DNA from: Dehalococcoidales bacterium | GTDB lineage: Bacteria > Chloroflexota > Dehalococcoidia > Dehalococcoidales > RBG-16-60-22 | NCBI GenBank assembly: GCA_016930185.1 | Contig: JAFGHK010000029.1 | Span: 1 to 33,721 of the forward strand | Direction of reading: 5' to 3' | Length of the DNA stretch: 33,721 nt | Shown: positions 17,049-23,962 of the stretch, piece by piece | Layout of the letters: every line of letters begins with the position of its first letter | Numbering within the stretch: position 1 is the stretch's first letter | Translations under genes and position numbers: made by a program | The notes under the pieces: generated by a model | The model's input: only the letters and a program-made list of their open reading frames with translations | The model's database searches: none | What the model was told of the DNA's origin: nothing

Positions 17049-17222
17049 TTACCTCCTTCCTGCCTCAAGCTCATCGCGCAGTTTTTCCTTTTCCAGGTCG
17101 TTAGGAATGGGTGTTTGTGCTTCCATTAAATATGCACGGATATCAAATAACATGTCTCTTAAATCCTCTTTAACTTCCTGCAATTCCAATTCCATTTCCT
17201 TTAGCTGTTCTTTTTCATCCAT
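17049..17222 (-). CDS. 57-aa coiled-coil protein, ArlC-like (missed by ORF track)
   Basis: Between ArlJ and the ArlD/E-like gene, the minus strand encodes MDEKEQLKEMELELQEVK... ending in GRR and TAA. The start has a perfect AAGGAGG seven bases upstream, directly after the ArlJ stop, and its own last codons (AGG AGG) make the ribosome binding site of the next gene, so it is surely translated. It is one long charged helix with a conserved-looking DIRAYLMEAQTPIP stretch that resembles the start of the downstream ArlD/E-like protein. It may be a detached ArlC-type coiled coil of the cytosolic ring. At under 60 codons it fell below the track's limit. Confidence 0.88.
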   Translation of the reverse strand: MDEKEQLKEMELELQEVKEDLRDMLFDIRAYLMEAQTPIPNDLEKEKLRDELEAGRR

Positions 17223-17234
17223 GTTGTTTCCTCC

Positions 17235-18746
17235 TTACATGTTGGAGACGGTAGTAAATAGCTGATTGGCCAGTGCCGGCAAAACAAGAAGGGCTGTGCC
17301 GGAAATGGCCGCTGTAATTCCCAGATTGCTGAAAATTTTATATTTACTGCCCCCCTCCGCCAGAGTCGGCACTATCGCATTTGCAACAGTAAATATTATT
17401 ACCAGAGGCAGCACCAGGTGTTGCATAATTTCCAGACCGGACAGGTTGAAACTGGAAAAAGTAGTTACGGTTTGCGTACTACCCATATTGGGTACGTCAG
17501 TCTGGGCTTGTGATAACAATCTTCCGAAGGCAACTATTACCTCGGTGATAAAGATTAAAATGGCAATAATCGCGGTATGCATGGTAATACAGAGCCAGCG
17601 GAAGGGACCGGATACCGTTCTGCGATGAGCGCGGAGCAGTGATAATTTATTGGCGAACAAAGCAGCCTGATTACCTGCCTCATCTGCCGAACCCCCCACT
17701 TCTATCGCGTCGTAGAACATACCTACGCTGCGGTTAGCCAGTTCGCTGCCGGTTTCATCTATAAACATTTTCCATGATAATCTTGATTTAATTCCGGCAG
17801 TGAGTCTGGTATGCAAATTCTTGACAGATGAACGTAAAATGTTGATGGCGTTAAAATCAATTCGTCCCAGAGCTGTGCTAACCGTTGTCTCCAGTGATGA
17901 ACAAACGCCTCCCAGAGAGCGTAAAAACGTCCCGACCTCATTGTCCCGCTTTATTATTTTTTTATCGTCCTTGGTCATGATATAACCGAGAGGGAAGACT
18001 ATAGCCGCAACTATGAGCAGTGCCACGCCAATATTTAGACCGGTAACTAAAAACACAATACTTACACCGATTGCTGCCGCCAGAACCGGCTTAAATAGCT
18101 TATTCGCAATTTTTTGTTCTTTAGAGCCTGGCCAATTCAGGATAATTTTTTCTTTCGGCGATACTACCCATATCAGCCAGACGCCGGTGGCAGTTACGGT
18201 CACAGAGATAAAAGCCATGGCTATTATGAGCGCTGTCTCGATTTTCCATATCATCGTTGAAACTATACCGATAACCACTACCAGAATTGCCGAAAGAATC
18301 AAGGAAACATAGGCATCCGTCCACATTTTCATCGCTTCCAGGTTTCTTTCATATTCGTTTTCATAGTCTTCGGCACGGGTAGTAGCTTCTCTGGAGAGGA
18401 AATCGGCTTCCGGTTCACCGGAAATCAGCGAACTGGAAAAACGCAGCAGCAGGCCTTTCATCTCTTCGTCTTTAGCCGGCTCTCCTATTGCCTGGCAAGC
18501 GCGAGCGTAATCATACTTCAACTGCCGGCGTGTTAGTTCCACTCTTTTAAAGTATTCGGCTGACGAGCATTGAATCTCGGCGGAGCGTTCGAAAATCTGG
18601 TCGCGCGGCACACCGGAAGCGGCTATCGTTGACATATAAGAGAGCTGATAATACAAATCAAAGCTCAACGCGATCTTACCGCGTTTCTTGCCCTTTTCAT
18701 CCTTGGCAAAGAACGGGAGTGCTCGTATCATTTTTACTATTTTCAT
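17235..18746 (-). CDS. arlJ: Archaellum membrane platform protein ArlJ (FlaJ)
   Basis: This 503-residue polytopic membrane protein is a relative of the type II secretion F / TadC platform. A cytoplasmic N-terminal part (about 1-140) precedes membrane segments near 145-200 and 215-260 (SLILSAILVVVIGIVSTMIW, LLIVAAIVFPLGYIM). A second charged cytoplasmic loop (about 262-380) and C-terminal segments (WLCITMHTAIIAILIFITEV, HLVLPLVIIFTVANAIVP, GITAAISGTALLVLPALA) follow, the two-loop layout of ArlJ. It anchors the ATPase ArlI and the growing filament. The ATG lies two bases after the stop of the long ArlF-like gene, so translation is coupled. In most archaea arlJ follows arlH-arlI; here it comes before the ring genes and H-I. 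Confidence 0.9.
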   Translation of the reverse strand: MKIVKMIRALPFFAKDEKGKKRGKIALSFDLYYQLSYMSTIAASGVPRDQIFERSAEIQCSSAEYFKRVELTRRQLKYDYARACQAIGEPAKDEEMKGLLLRFSSSLISGEPEADFLSREATTRAEDYENEYERNLEAMKMWTDAYVSLILSAILVVVIGIVSTMIWKIETALIIAMAFISVTVTATGVWLIWVVSPKEKIILNWPGSKEQKIANKLFKPVLAAAIGVSIVFLVTGLNIGVALLIVAAIVFPLGYIMTKDDKKIIKRDNEVGTFLRSLGGVCSSLETTVSTALGRIDFNAINILRSSVKNLHTRLTAGIKSRLSWKMFIDETGSELANRSVGMFYDAIEVGGSADEAGNQAALFANKLSLLRAHRRTVSGPFRWLCITMHTAIIAILIFITEVIVAFGRLLSQAQTDVPNMGSTQTVTTFSSFNLSGLEIMQHLVLPLVIIFTVANAIVPTLAEGGSKYKIFSNLGITAAISGTALLVLPALANQLFTTVSNM

Positions 18747-18748
18747 TT

Positions 18749-19840
18749 TTACGCTTCTATTCTCGTCTGGTCTGCAATAGGCAATTCATCATTATCTATG
18801 TCTATTAATACGTATCCACTATTTATCTTTTCTTTAGTTTCCCCGTAAAATTCAATAACCAGATAATCGTTCTCGTCCACCACCGTATAATCGGAAAATA
18901 TATAATTGCTGCTTACCGTTAACCACGTGCCTAGTTGGTCTCTATTAAACGTAACTTCGGCAGCCGGGGAGCCGTTGATAGTAGCTCTTACTGCACCGTA
19001 CGCAGACATTATCTTTATATCGATGTTTAAATAAAACCTGTCATTTACGGCGGTTAAAAATCCGGGTGAAAGGTAACAGCGGTAATTGACTGTCCAGGTA
19101 GCTGCCGGTATCTGGTCGATACCCACGAGCGGGTAGATAAACTGCGCCGGGCGGGTGGGTTGAGATTCGTTATAAAGCAGTTTCCTGGCAATCTCATTTT
19201 GTGCAAAATCTGCCATCATAATCATCGCTCTTCCGTCTGCCGGTGCCGCTTCCACCAGTTCGTAATATTCAGTGTTTGCGATGGTGATGTTCTCTGATTG
19301 GGGAGTAAGCCTTGTGTAGCCGAGATTCAAAAACGGCAGCGATGTATAAACACCGTTCGGAGCGGCAATGGCTACACTCCCGCTGGTGGCATTCCCCGAT
19401 AGCGGGTCCAGATAAACCAGGGCAACCATTTCCTCCAGCGGATTTAGAATGCCGGGCTCGAAGAACTCTATCGGCCCGTTAAGACCGATTCTGGACTTGA
19501 ACCATTCATTATTCAGCGGCAATGTAGTGCTGTAGGGCAGCCATATTGTATTTAAAGCACTGCCGTCATCTTCATATTTCACAATAAAGTCCCATTTATC
19601 ATAACCGGCCAGCTTGGTCTGGCCGTCGTTCTTTACCGTCACTCGTACGTAGTCCCCCCAGGAGAGCTTAACGGCACGTAGAATAGTCAGGTCCGTCCGT
19701 ACTATTTCACTCTCCAGGACACTTATTTTGTCGAAGTTAATTGCCGCTGTATCCGCCGATGTCAGTAAACCCTGTGACAACGCCATACCTCCCACCATAA
19801 TCATTGCGATACATATTACCGTTACTACTGCTGCTGCCAT
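18749..19840 (-). CDS. Long ArlF-like stator protein with extra C-terminal domain
   Basis: This 363-residue protein has one N-terminal membrane helix (VVTVICIAMIMVGGMALSQG). The next ~150 residues clearly parallel its neighbour ArlF (VKNDGQTKLAGYDKWDF against LKNTGQTKMADFEKWDV; FEPGILNPLEEM against FEPNVLNPGEEI). After about residue 170 come some 190 residues not present in the neighbour, probably an extracellular beta-rich domain (YLNIDIKI, YLVIEFYG, GYVLIDID). ArlF/G form the extracytoplasmic stator that in archaea touches the S-layer. The extension may bind this organism's own wall or S-layer. The start has GGGGAG upstream, and the gene is coupled to ArlJ. Confidence 0.82.
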   Translation of the reverse strand: MAAAVVTVICIAMIMVGGMALSQGLLTSADTAAINFDKISVLESEIVRTDLTILRAVKLSWGDYVRVTVKNDGQTKLAGYDKWDFIVKYEDDGSALNTIWLPYSTTLPLNNEWFKSRIGLNGPIEFFEPGILNPLEEMVALVYLDPLSGNATSGSVAIAAPNGVYTSLPFLNLGYTRLTPQSENITIANTEYYELVEAAPADGRAMIMMADFAQNEIARKLLYNESQPTRPAQFIYPLVGIDQIPAATWTVNYRCYLSPGFLTAVNDRFYLNIDIKIMSAYGAVRATINGSPAAEVTFNRDQLGTWLTVSSNYIFSDYTVVDENDYLVIEFYGETKEKINSGYVLIDIDNDELPIADQTRIEA

Positions 19841-19929
19841 GTAATCGACTCCCCGCCATGCTCCTAGCGGTACCAGCTTAATTTAAATGTAATTTTCATT
19901 TTCATGTTGCCGCTGCTCATTTAATTTCT

Positions 19930-20454
19930 TTAGGGTGAAAAGTAAGTTGAACTCGATATTCCGCTGGGCGTGGTTACCACCACCATATTGGTCGTACCCG
20001 GGCCTAATGACGGGTCGAGCCACGTTCTTATCATTATCTCTTCACCTGGATTCAATACATTCGGCTCGAACTTTTCGGCTGCGCCGTCCAGCCTTATCCA
20101 GCCTACTTCCCACTCGTAAATTCCGGCACCTCCCGGAGCGTAGGGCAGCCATTCCACGTGATAAACGCCGGAATCGTCATAATACTGGATGATAACATCC
20201 CATTTTTCAAAATCGGCCATCTTGGTCTGGCCTGTATTCTTGAGCACTATATCCAGAGGGTCCGCGCCAGCGATTAGTGATACATTTGTACTCATCGGTG
20301 TCAGCTCGGTTCTCATTATTGTTTCTGTTCTCTGTTCGATTTCACTAAGCCCTGCGGTACTGGAATCGACTGATGTCATAAATCCATGGGACATTGTCAT
20401 GCCCCCGAAAATCATCAGGGCTATGCAAATTAAAGAAATTATCGCAGTTTCCAT
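19930..20454 (-). CDS. arlF: Archaellum stator protein ArlF-like
   Basis: This 174-residue protein has an N-terminal membrane helix (AIISLICIALMIFGGMTMS) followed by a beta-sandwich-like domain. DIVLKNTGQTKMADFEKWDV fits the ArlF/archaellin-type strand pattern (x-N-x-G-x-T-x-L). The ATG at 20454 has GGAGCAGGAA upstream and lies 11 bp after the ArlG stop. It should sit on the outer face of the membrane as part of the stator around the filament. The domain is duplicated in the longer next gene. Assignment to ArlF rather than ArlG rests on the neighbouring gene, which fits ArlG better. Confidence 0.8.
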   Translation of the reverse strand: METAIISLICIALMIFGGMTMSHGFMTSVDSSTAGLSEIEQRTETIMRTELTPMSTNVSLIAGADPLDIVLKNTGQTKMADFEKWDVIIQYYDDSGVYHVEWLPYAPGGAGIYEWEVGWIRLDGAAEKFEPNVLNPGEEIMIRTWLDPSLGPGTTNMVVVTTPSGISSSTYFSP

Positions 20455-20465
20455 TTCCTGCTCCG

Positions 20466-20942
20466 TTACATGCTGAAATAAAACTCATCATATATTCCGT
20501 TAGGAATAATAAACTTGGCAAAATATGTTCCGGCACCCGGGTCGCTATCATATGTAACCGTTACTTTTATCGTAGCGCTGGTTCTCCATTCCGTATCATT
20601 TTCCAGTTCAAAAGACCAGCGTGGATAATCGCTGCCGGCATCAGTCAAGTAAGGAACGCGTTCGAAGTCATCCTCCTGCCCGAAGAACAGGTCGCTCTCC
20701 TCGACAGCCAGAATACGCTGGGTGCCTACGTTCTTTATCCATAAATAAACCACTGTACGGGTGGAGTTATTTGCCGCATGAACAATGTTAATCCGACTCT
20801 TCATCCGTTCGTCGACCTGTTCGGCCATGCTGGTCATAGCCTCGCTTGAACGGTTTATCATCGGATATACACTATTAAAGATAAATATCATACACACAAC
20901 CCCCGCTATGATTAGTAGAGCTGTTGTGATAGCTTTGTCCAC
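20466..20942 (-). CDS. arlG: Archaellum stator protein ArlG-like
   Basis: This 158-residue protein starts at GTG 20942 with GGAGG six bases upstream. It has an N-terminal membrane helix (ALLIIAGVVCMIFIFNSVYP), a helical stretch, then a beta domain with VYLWIKNVGTQRI and DLFFGQEDDFERVPY, which closely follows the archaeal ArlG pattern (KNxG, D-[VL]-F-[FL]-G, F-x-R-I/V-P-Y). It ends with FIIPNGIYDEFYF. In archaea ArlG filaments, capped by ArlF, anchor the motor outside the membrane. It is the first gene after the archaellins, behind a gap with a strong hairpin. Confidence 0.87.
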   Translation of the reverse strand: MDKAITTALLIIAGVVCMIFIFNSVYPMINRSSEAMTSMAEQVDERMKSRINIVHAANNSTRTVVYLWIKNVGTQRILAVEESDLFFGQEDDFERVPYLTDAGSDYPRWSFELENDTEWRTSATIKVTVTYDSDPGAGTYFAKFIIPNGIYDEFYFSM

Positions 20943-21042
20943 AAAAGACCTCCGTTATTCCTTTGGAGCAGATGCTTGCGGCAAACATCTACGCTTCTCA
21001 CAGCTGTTAGAAAGCGTATCATACCCACTAAAAACCACGGTT

Positions 21043-21078
21043 CGGGGTGGGGCTCCGTTAATGGAGGCCCCCACCCCG
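21043..21078 (-). terminator. Strong hairpin between archaellins and stator genes (attenuator?)
   Basis: CGGGGTGGGGCTCC pairs with GGAGGCCCCCACCCCG around a 6-base loop, with a two-base bulge. It lies about 30 bp after the arlB3 stop, and on the minus strand a short T-run (GGTTTTTAG) follows some 10 bases later. It may stop part of the transcription, or block decay, so that archaellin mRNA exceeds that of the motor genes. Confidence 0.6.
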
Positions 21079-21104
21079 CGTGTTAAGCTTTAGACCAATT
21101 CGCC

Positions 21105-21737
21105 TTAGCGCAGGTTTATTATCTTATCGATATATGGCGGCGTTGTCCGCTCAATGGTGAGTATTGCACCGATTGGTGTCATCACCGTGATACTGAATCT
21201 TTGGTTAACGCTGAGGTCAGGGGCGAGTGCTTGTACAAGATTTCCTGCCGCTCCGCCGTCAATATCTCCTACGGTTATCTGGAATTTCTCACCGGTTTCC
21301 AGCAGATAATCGCCGTCATCGTTCCCCATCTTGTCAACGGTCCAATATAGGTCCGTTATCTGTTGAGCGTTATCGATGTAATTGATAACAACCTTATGGT
21401 CATTTCCCGTAGCTATACCAGCTGCACCGCCGGAAGGTTGGGTGAAGTCAACCGGTTCGCCACCGAGTACATTGGCTACGGTGAATGTCAATTGTCCGAT
21501 AGAACCACTGGCACCCGTAACGTTACCGGTAGCAATTATCCCTCCCTTGAGTTCCAGGGTGCTCTGGGCTTCTTTAAGCCCGGAATAGACCGCTTCCTGC
21601 GCTTTCTGGGTAGAAAAGAGGCCTGCGGAAAGGGCGGTGTAGGCAAAGACCGCGGCTACTACTACAAAGGCTATCAGGATAATAGCTGTCTCCAGCCCGG
21701 TGATGCCCTTTTCCTTCCTTAAGAACTTTCCATACAT
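21105..21737 (-). CDS. arlB: Archaellin ArlB3
   Basis: This 210-residue archaellin is a filament subunit. It has an 11-residue class III signal peptide ending KEKG, then ITGLETAIILIAFVVVAAVF, the archaeal consensus; cleavage is expected between Gly11 and Ile12. The hydrophobic helix continues as AYTALSAGLFSTQ and QEAVYSGL. The globular part has an NVT sequon near residue 72, and the C-terminus is TPPYIDKIINLR, again archaellin-like. It shares the first ~63 residues almost exactly with the two upstream copies. It is the third gene of the operon and is followed by a strong hairpin. There is no bacterial flagellin similarity. Confidence 0.95.
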   Translation of the reverse strand: MYGKFLRKEKGITGLETAIILIAFVVVAAVFAYTALSAGLFSTQKAQEAVYSGLKEAQSTLELKGGIIATGNVTGASGSIGQLTFTVANVLGGEPVDFTQPSGGAAGIATGNDHKVVINYIDNAQQITDLYWTVDKMGNDDGDYLLETGEKFQITVGDIDGGAAGNLVQALAPDLSVNQRFSITVMTPIGAILTIERTTPPYIDKIINLR

Positions 21738-21776
21738 ATTTTCTCCTTTTCCTGCAAAACCTAAGTCAAAGGTTGA

Positions 21777-22403
21777 TTAGCGCAAGTTCATGATTTTGTC
21801 GATGTAAGGCGGGGTAATTCTTTCAATCGTGAGTACAGCACCGAACGGTGTCATTATCACTAGACTGAAAGTCCTGTTAACGGTCAGGTCATCACCAAGA
21901 GCGTCAACGAGGTTTCCCTGTCCGCTCTGGCTGCCGACGGTAATCTGGAATTTTTCGCCGGTCTCCAGCAGCGAGTCGCCGTCATCGTTCCCCAGTTTGG
22001 TAACTGTCCAATAAAGATTGTCTATTGCTTGGTCGGAATCAAGATAGTTAATCACTACCTTATGGTCATTACCTGTAGCTATACCCCCTGCACCGTTTGA
22101 AGGCGGGGTGAAGTCAACAGGCTCGCCGCCGAGCACGTTGGCTACGGTGAAGGTGATTTCGCCAATACTGCCGGAATCACCGGTAACATTACCGGTAGCG
22201 ATTACAGCTCCCTTGAGTTCCAGGGTGCTCTGGGCCTCTTTAAGCCCGGAGTAGACTGCTTCCTGGGCCTTCTGGGTCGAGAAAAGACCCGCAGAAAGGG
22301 CAGTATAGGCGAAGACCGCGGCTACCACCACGAAAGCAATCAGGATGATAGCGGTCTCAAGGCCCGTAATGCCTTTCTCTTTTCCGATAAACTTCTTAAG
22401 CAT
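21777..22403 (-). CDS. arlB: Archaellin ArlB2
   Basis: This 208-residue archaellin has the signal peptide MLKKFIGKEKG followed by ITGLETA; cleavage is expected after Gly11. The body is most like ArlB3 (both have ATGNVTG, IATGNDHKVVINY and NDDGD-LLETGEKFQITVG). It has two N-x-T sequons, NVT near residue 72 and NRT near 177. Its C-terminus is TPPYIDKIMNLR. It lies 35 bp after ArlB1 and 39 bp before ArlB3, each with an AAGGAGAAAA-type ribosome binding site. At DNA level its 5' part is nearly identical to that of ArlB1, suggesting gene conversion. Confidence 0.95.
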   Translation of the reverse strand: MLKKFIGKEKGITGLETAIILIAFVVVAAVFAYTALSAGLFSTQKAQEAVYSGLKEAQSTLELKGAVIATGNVTGDSGSIGEITFTVANVLGGEPVDFTPPSNGAGGIATGNDHKVVINYLDSDQAIDNLYWTVTKLGNDDGDSLLETGEKFQITVGSQSGQGNLVDALGDDLTVNRTFSLVIMTPFGAVLTIERITPPYIDKIMNLR

Positions 22404-22438
22404 TTTTTCTCCTTTTCCTTCGCTTCTCTAATATTTAT

Positions 22439-23086
22439 TTAGCGAAGATTCATTTTTGTATCTATGTAGGGTGGTGTGGTCCGTTCGATGACCAGTACAG
22501 CACCGATAGGCGTCACTATCTCAAGTGTGAAAGTATCGTTGACCGATAGGGCTTCGACGGATAGAGCATCGAGCAGGTTGCCGCCGTTTAACGTCTGGTC
22601 GTCAGAACCTATGGTAATCTGGAATTTCTCACCGGTCTCCAGCAGGTCATCGCCATCGGTGGTGCCTAGCGGAACGTATTCCCAGTAAAGATTGGTGACT
22701 ACCTGGTTCGCATCGATATAATTGATGACCACTTTGTTTGAACTGTTGTCTGCAGCTATACCGTTGTTAGTTGCGTCTTGATTTGGCATCGTGAAGTCAA
22801 CCGGCTCACCGCCGAGGACATTGGATACCACAAGAGTCAACTGCTTTATAGTACCGGTAGCGCCGGGAGTCCCGGCCGTAGCGATAATGCCGCCGCGCAG
22901 CTCTAACGTGCTCTGGGCTTCCTTAAGCCCGGAATAGACTGCCTCCTGGGCCTTCTGGGTCGAGAATAGACCCGCGGAAAGGGCGGTATAAGCAAAGACC
23001 GCGGCTACCACCACGAAGGCAATCAGGATGATAGCGGTCTCAAGGCCCGTTATACCTTTCTCTTTCTTAAAGTATTTGTCGTACAT
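22439..23086 (-). CDS. arlB: Archaellin ArlB1 (first gene of operon)
   Basis: This 215-residue archaellin starts at ATG 23086 behind AGGAGGAAAC. The signal peptide ends KKEKG, before ITGLETAIILIAF. Its globular part diverges most from the other two: it has NSSNK and a longer loop with DDQTLNGGNLLDALSVEALS, and sequons NSS and NDT. Its C-terminus is TPPYIDTKMNLR. Being first and most diverged, it may be the major filament protein or one with a special position, such as near the cell; which cannot be told here. Confidence 0.95.
   Translation of the reverse strand: MYDKYFKKEKGITGLETAIILIAFVVVAAVFAYTALSAGLFSTQKAQEAVYSGLKEAQSTLELRGGIIATAGTPGATGTIKQLTLVVSNVLGGEPVDFTMPNQDATNNGIAADNSSNKVVINYIDANQVVTNLYWEYVPLGTTDGDDLLETGEKFQITIGSDDQTLNGGNLLDALSVEALSVNDTFTLEIVTPIGAVLVIERTTPPYIDTKMNLR
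22900..23056 (-). repeat. Archaellin 5' repeat (copy 1 of 3)
   Basis: The segment coding from the signal-peptide cleavage site to about residue 62 occurs three times, here and near 22217-22373 and 21551-21707. The encoded protein is almost identical in all three. Between copies 1 and 2 a run of about 55 bp (ending AAGGCCCGT on the plus strand) differs by one base, while copy 3 carries many synonymous changes. Confidence 0.8.
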
Positions 23087-23101
23087 GTTTCCTCCTAAGT
23101 C

Positions 23102-23212
23102 TTAGGTATTTTGTTTTTTTGTGATGCTTTCGGTTAATGAATCTGTTGTAAGGATATAGATGATTATCTTTTTAGAATCACCCCCTTCCAATTTTTTGCT
23201 TTCAATTTTCAT
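23102..23212 (-). CDS. Possible 36-aa leader ORF before archaellin genes
   Basis: The minus strand has an ATG (23212) behind AAAGGTCAAGC and a 36-codon frame (MKIESKKLEGGDSKKIIIYI...) ending 15 bp before the arlB1 start codon. It has no recognisable domain. It could be a small protein, a leader that couples translation to archaellin expression, or chance. The track's length limit excluded it. Confidence 0.35.
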   Translation of the reverse strand: MKIESKKLEGGDSKKIIIYILTTDSLTESITKKQNT

Positions 23213-23278
23213 GCTTGACCTTTATTAGGATTACTGCTTAACATCTTTGTTATATGGTTGTAAGCAGACGTAAATTCG

Positions 23279-23569
23279 CTAATTAAGTGATATTTCTCCA
23301 CCGGGGAATACGCTAAACGATTCGCTCTCTAACACAACAACAGTGCGGGGTATAAAGGGCGAAACGTTTATTTTTCCCTGGGGGAGTTTATCATCTGCAT
23401 GAATAAAAATTTGAGCCGCGGCGGCCAGTTTGCAAAGTAAATCAGCGGCAATAGTTTCACCGCTTTTAACTGATTTCTTTATATTGGTAACGATAGATTT
23501 ACCAGCTGTTTTAAAACTGGTGAAATCCTCGCATTTACCAAATGCCTTACCAGCCAACCGATGCATCAC
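23279..23569 (-). CDS. Hypothetical protein upstream of archaellum operon
   Basis: This 96-residue frame has either GTG 23569 or ATG 23566 as start, with AAAGGAA upstream. The sequence is mixed alpha/beta, with SGETIAADLLCKLAAAAQIF as a likely helix and IPRTVVVLES then FSVFPGGEISLN as strands. There is no signal peptide. I recognise no family. It is on the same strand as the archaellum operon and ends about 190 bp before arlB1, so it may be the true first gene of that unit. The evidence for translation is moderate. Confidence 0.5.
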   Translation of the reverse strand: MMHRLAGKAFGKCEDFTSFKTAGKSIVTNIKKSVKSGETIAADLLCKLAAAAQIFIHADDKLPQGKINVSPFIPRTVVVLESESFSVFPGGEISLN

Positions 23570-23962
23570 TCAAAGTTCCTTTCATGGCATGGATAATACT
23601 AATTTACCCCCGCTAGCTTTCGCTGAACACCAGACCATCCCCAATCTTACCGAATCCTTTTCCTAAAATAGGCTAGGGGAATCATTTAGTTTTAAAGTAA
23701 AAAAATCCCCATACAAAATTGGGTGGCAGCATCTATTGTAAATTAGGAACAATGGTGGCAGAATCAAAAGGCGTATGCTATTTTCACGTGGCAAACCTTT
23801 GCCAGATGGCGAAAATAAACGAAAATTAATGGAATATTAATGTATTGTTTATGAAATTTTATTCCTATCTTTATATAACTAGACTACAATTTTAATGTTA
23901 TTTAACCTGATACGGTGGCTGTGAGGAAGTAAAAACTAGTTTAAAAACAGAAAGGTAAAGAC
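23570..23962. other. Divergent regulatory region between archaellum unit and NarL-type regulator
   Basis: This 393-bp, AT-rich gap contains the perfect inverted repeat TGGCAAA-CC-TTTGCCA (23789-23804), a likely operator, about 160 bp upstream of the regulator gene. On the minus strand, towards the orphan gene, CCCCTAGC and GCTAGCGGGG could pair over about 55 bases around a GNRA-like AGC-GAAA-GCT, a hint of a structured leader. I could not match it to any known riboswitch. No good -35/-10 pair was found. Confidence 0.4.

Noticed and set aside
19841-19929. 17-codon ORF between the two ArlF-like genes
   Set aside because: It has no proper ribosome binding site and is too short to support.
12837-23086. 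Type IV pilus, Tad or type II secretion system instead of an archaellum
   Set aside because: The ATPase and platform proteins are shared by these systems, but the KEKG-ITGLETA archaellins, ArlH, ArlF/G-like proteins and the FlaD/E-like domain are specific to archaella, and no pilin, secretin or Tad accessory gene is present.
23570-23760. Cyclic-di-GMP riboswitch before the archaellum genes
   Set aside because: Only a weak likeness to the 3' part (TAGCGGGGGT) was seen; the conserved GGCAAACC and GACGCAAAGCC segments are missing.
23789-23804. Sigma-54 promoter (TGGC...TTGC)
   Set aside because: GG and GC elements are separated by nine bases, one short of the strict spacing, and the stretch is better explained as a perfect inverted repeat.
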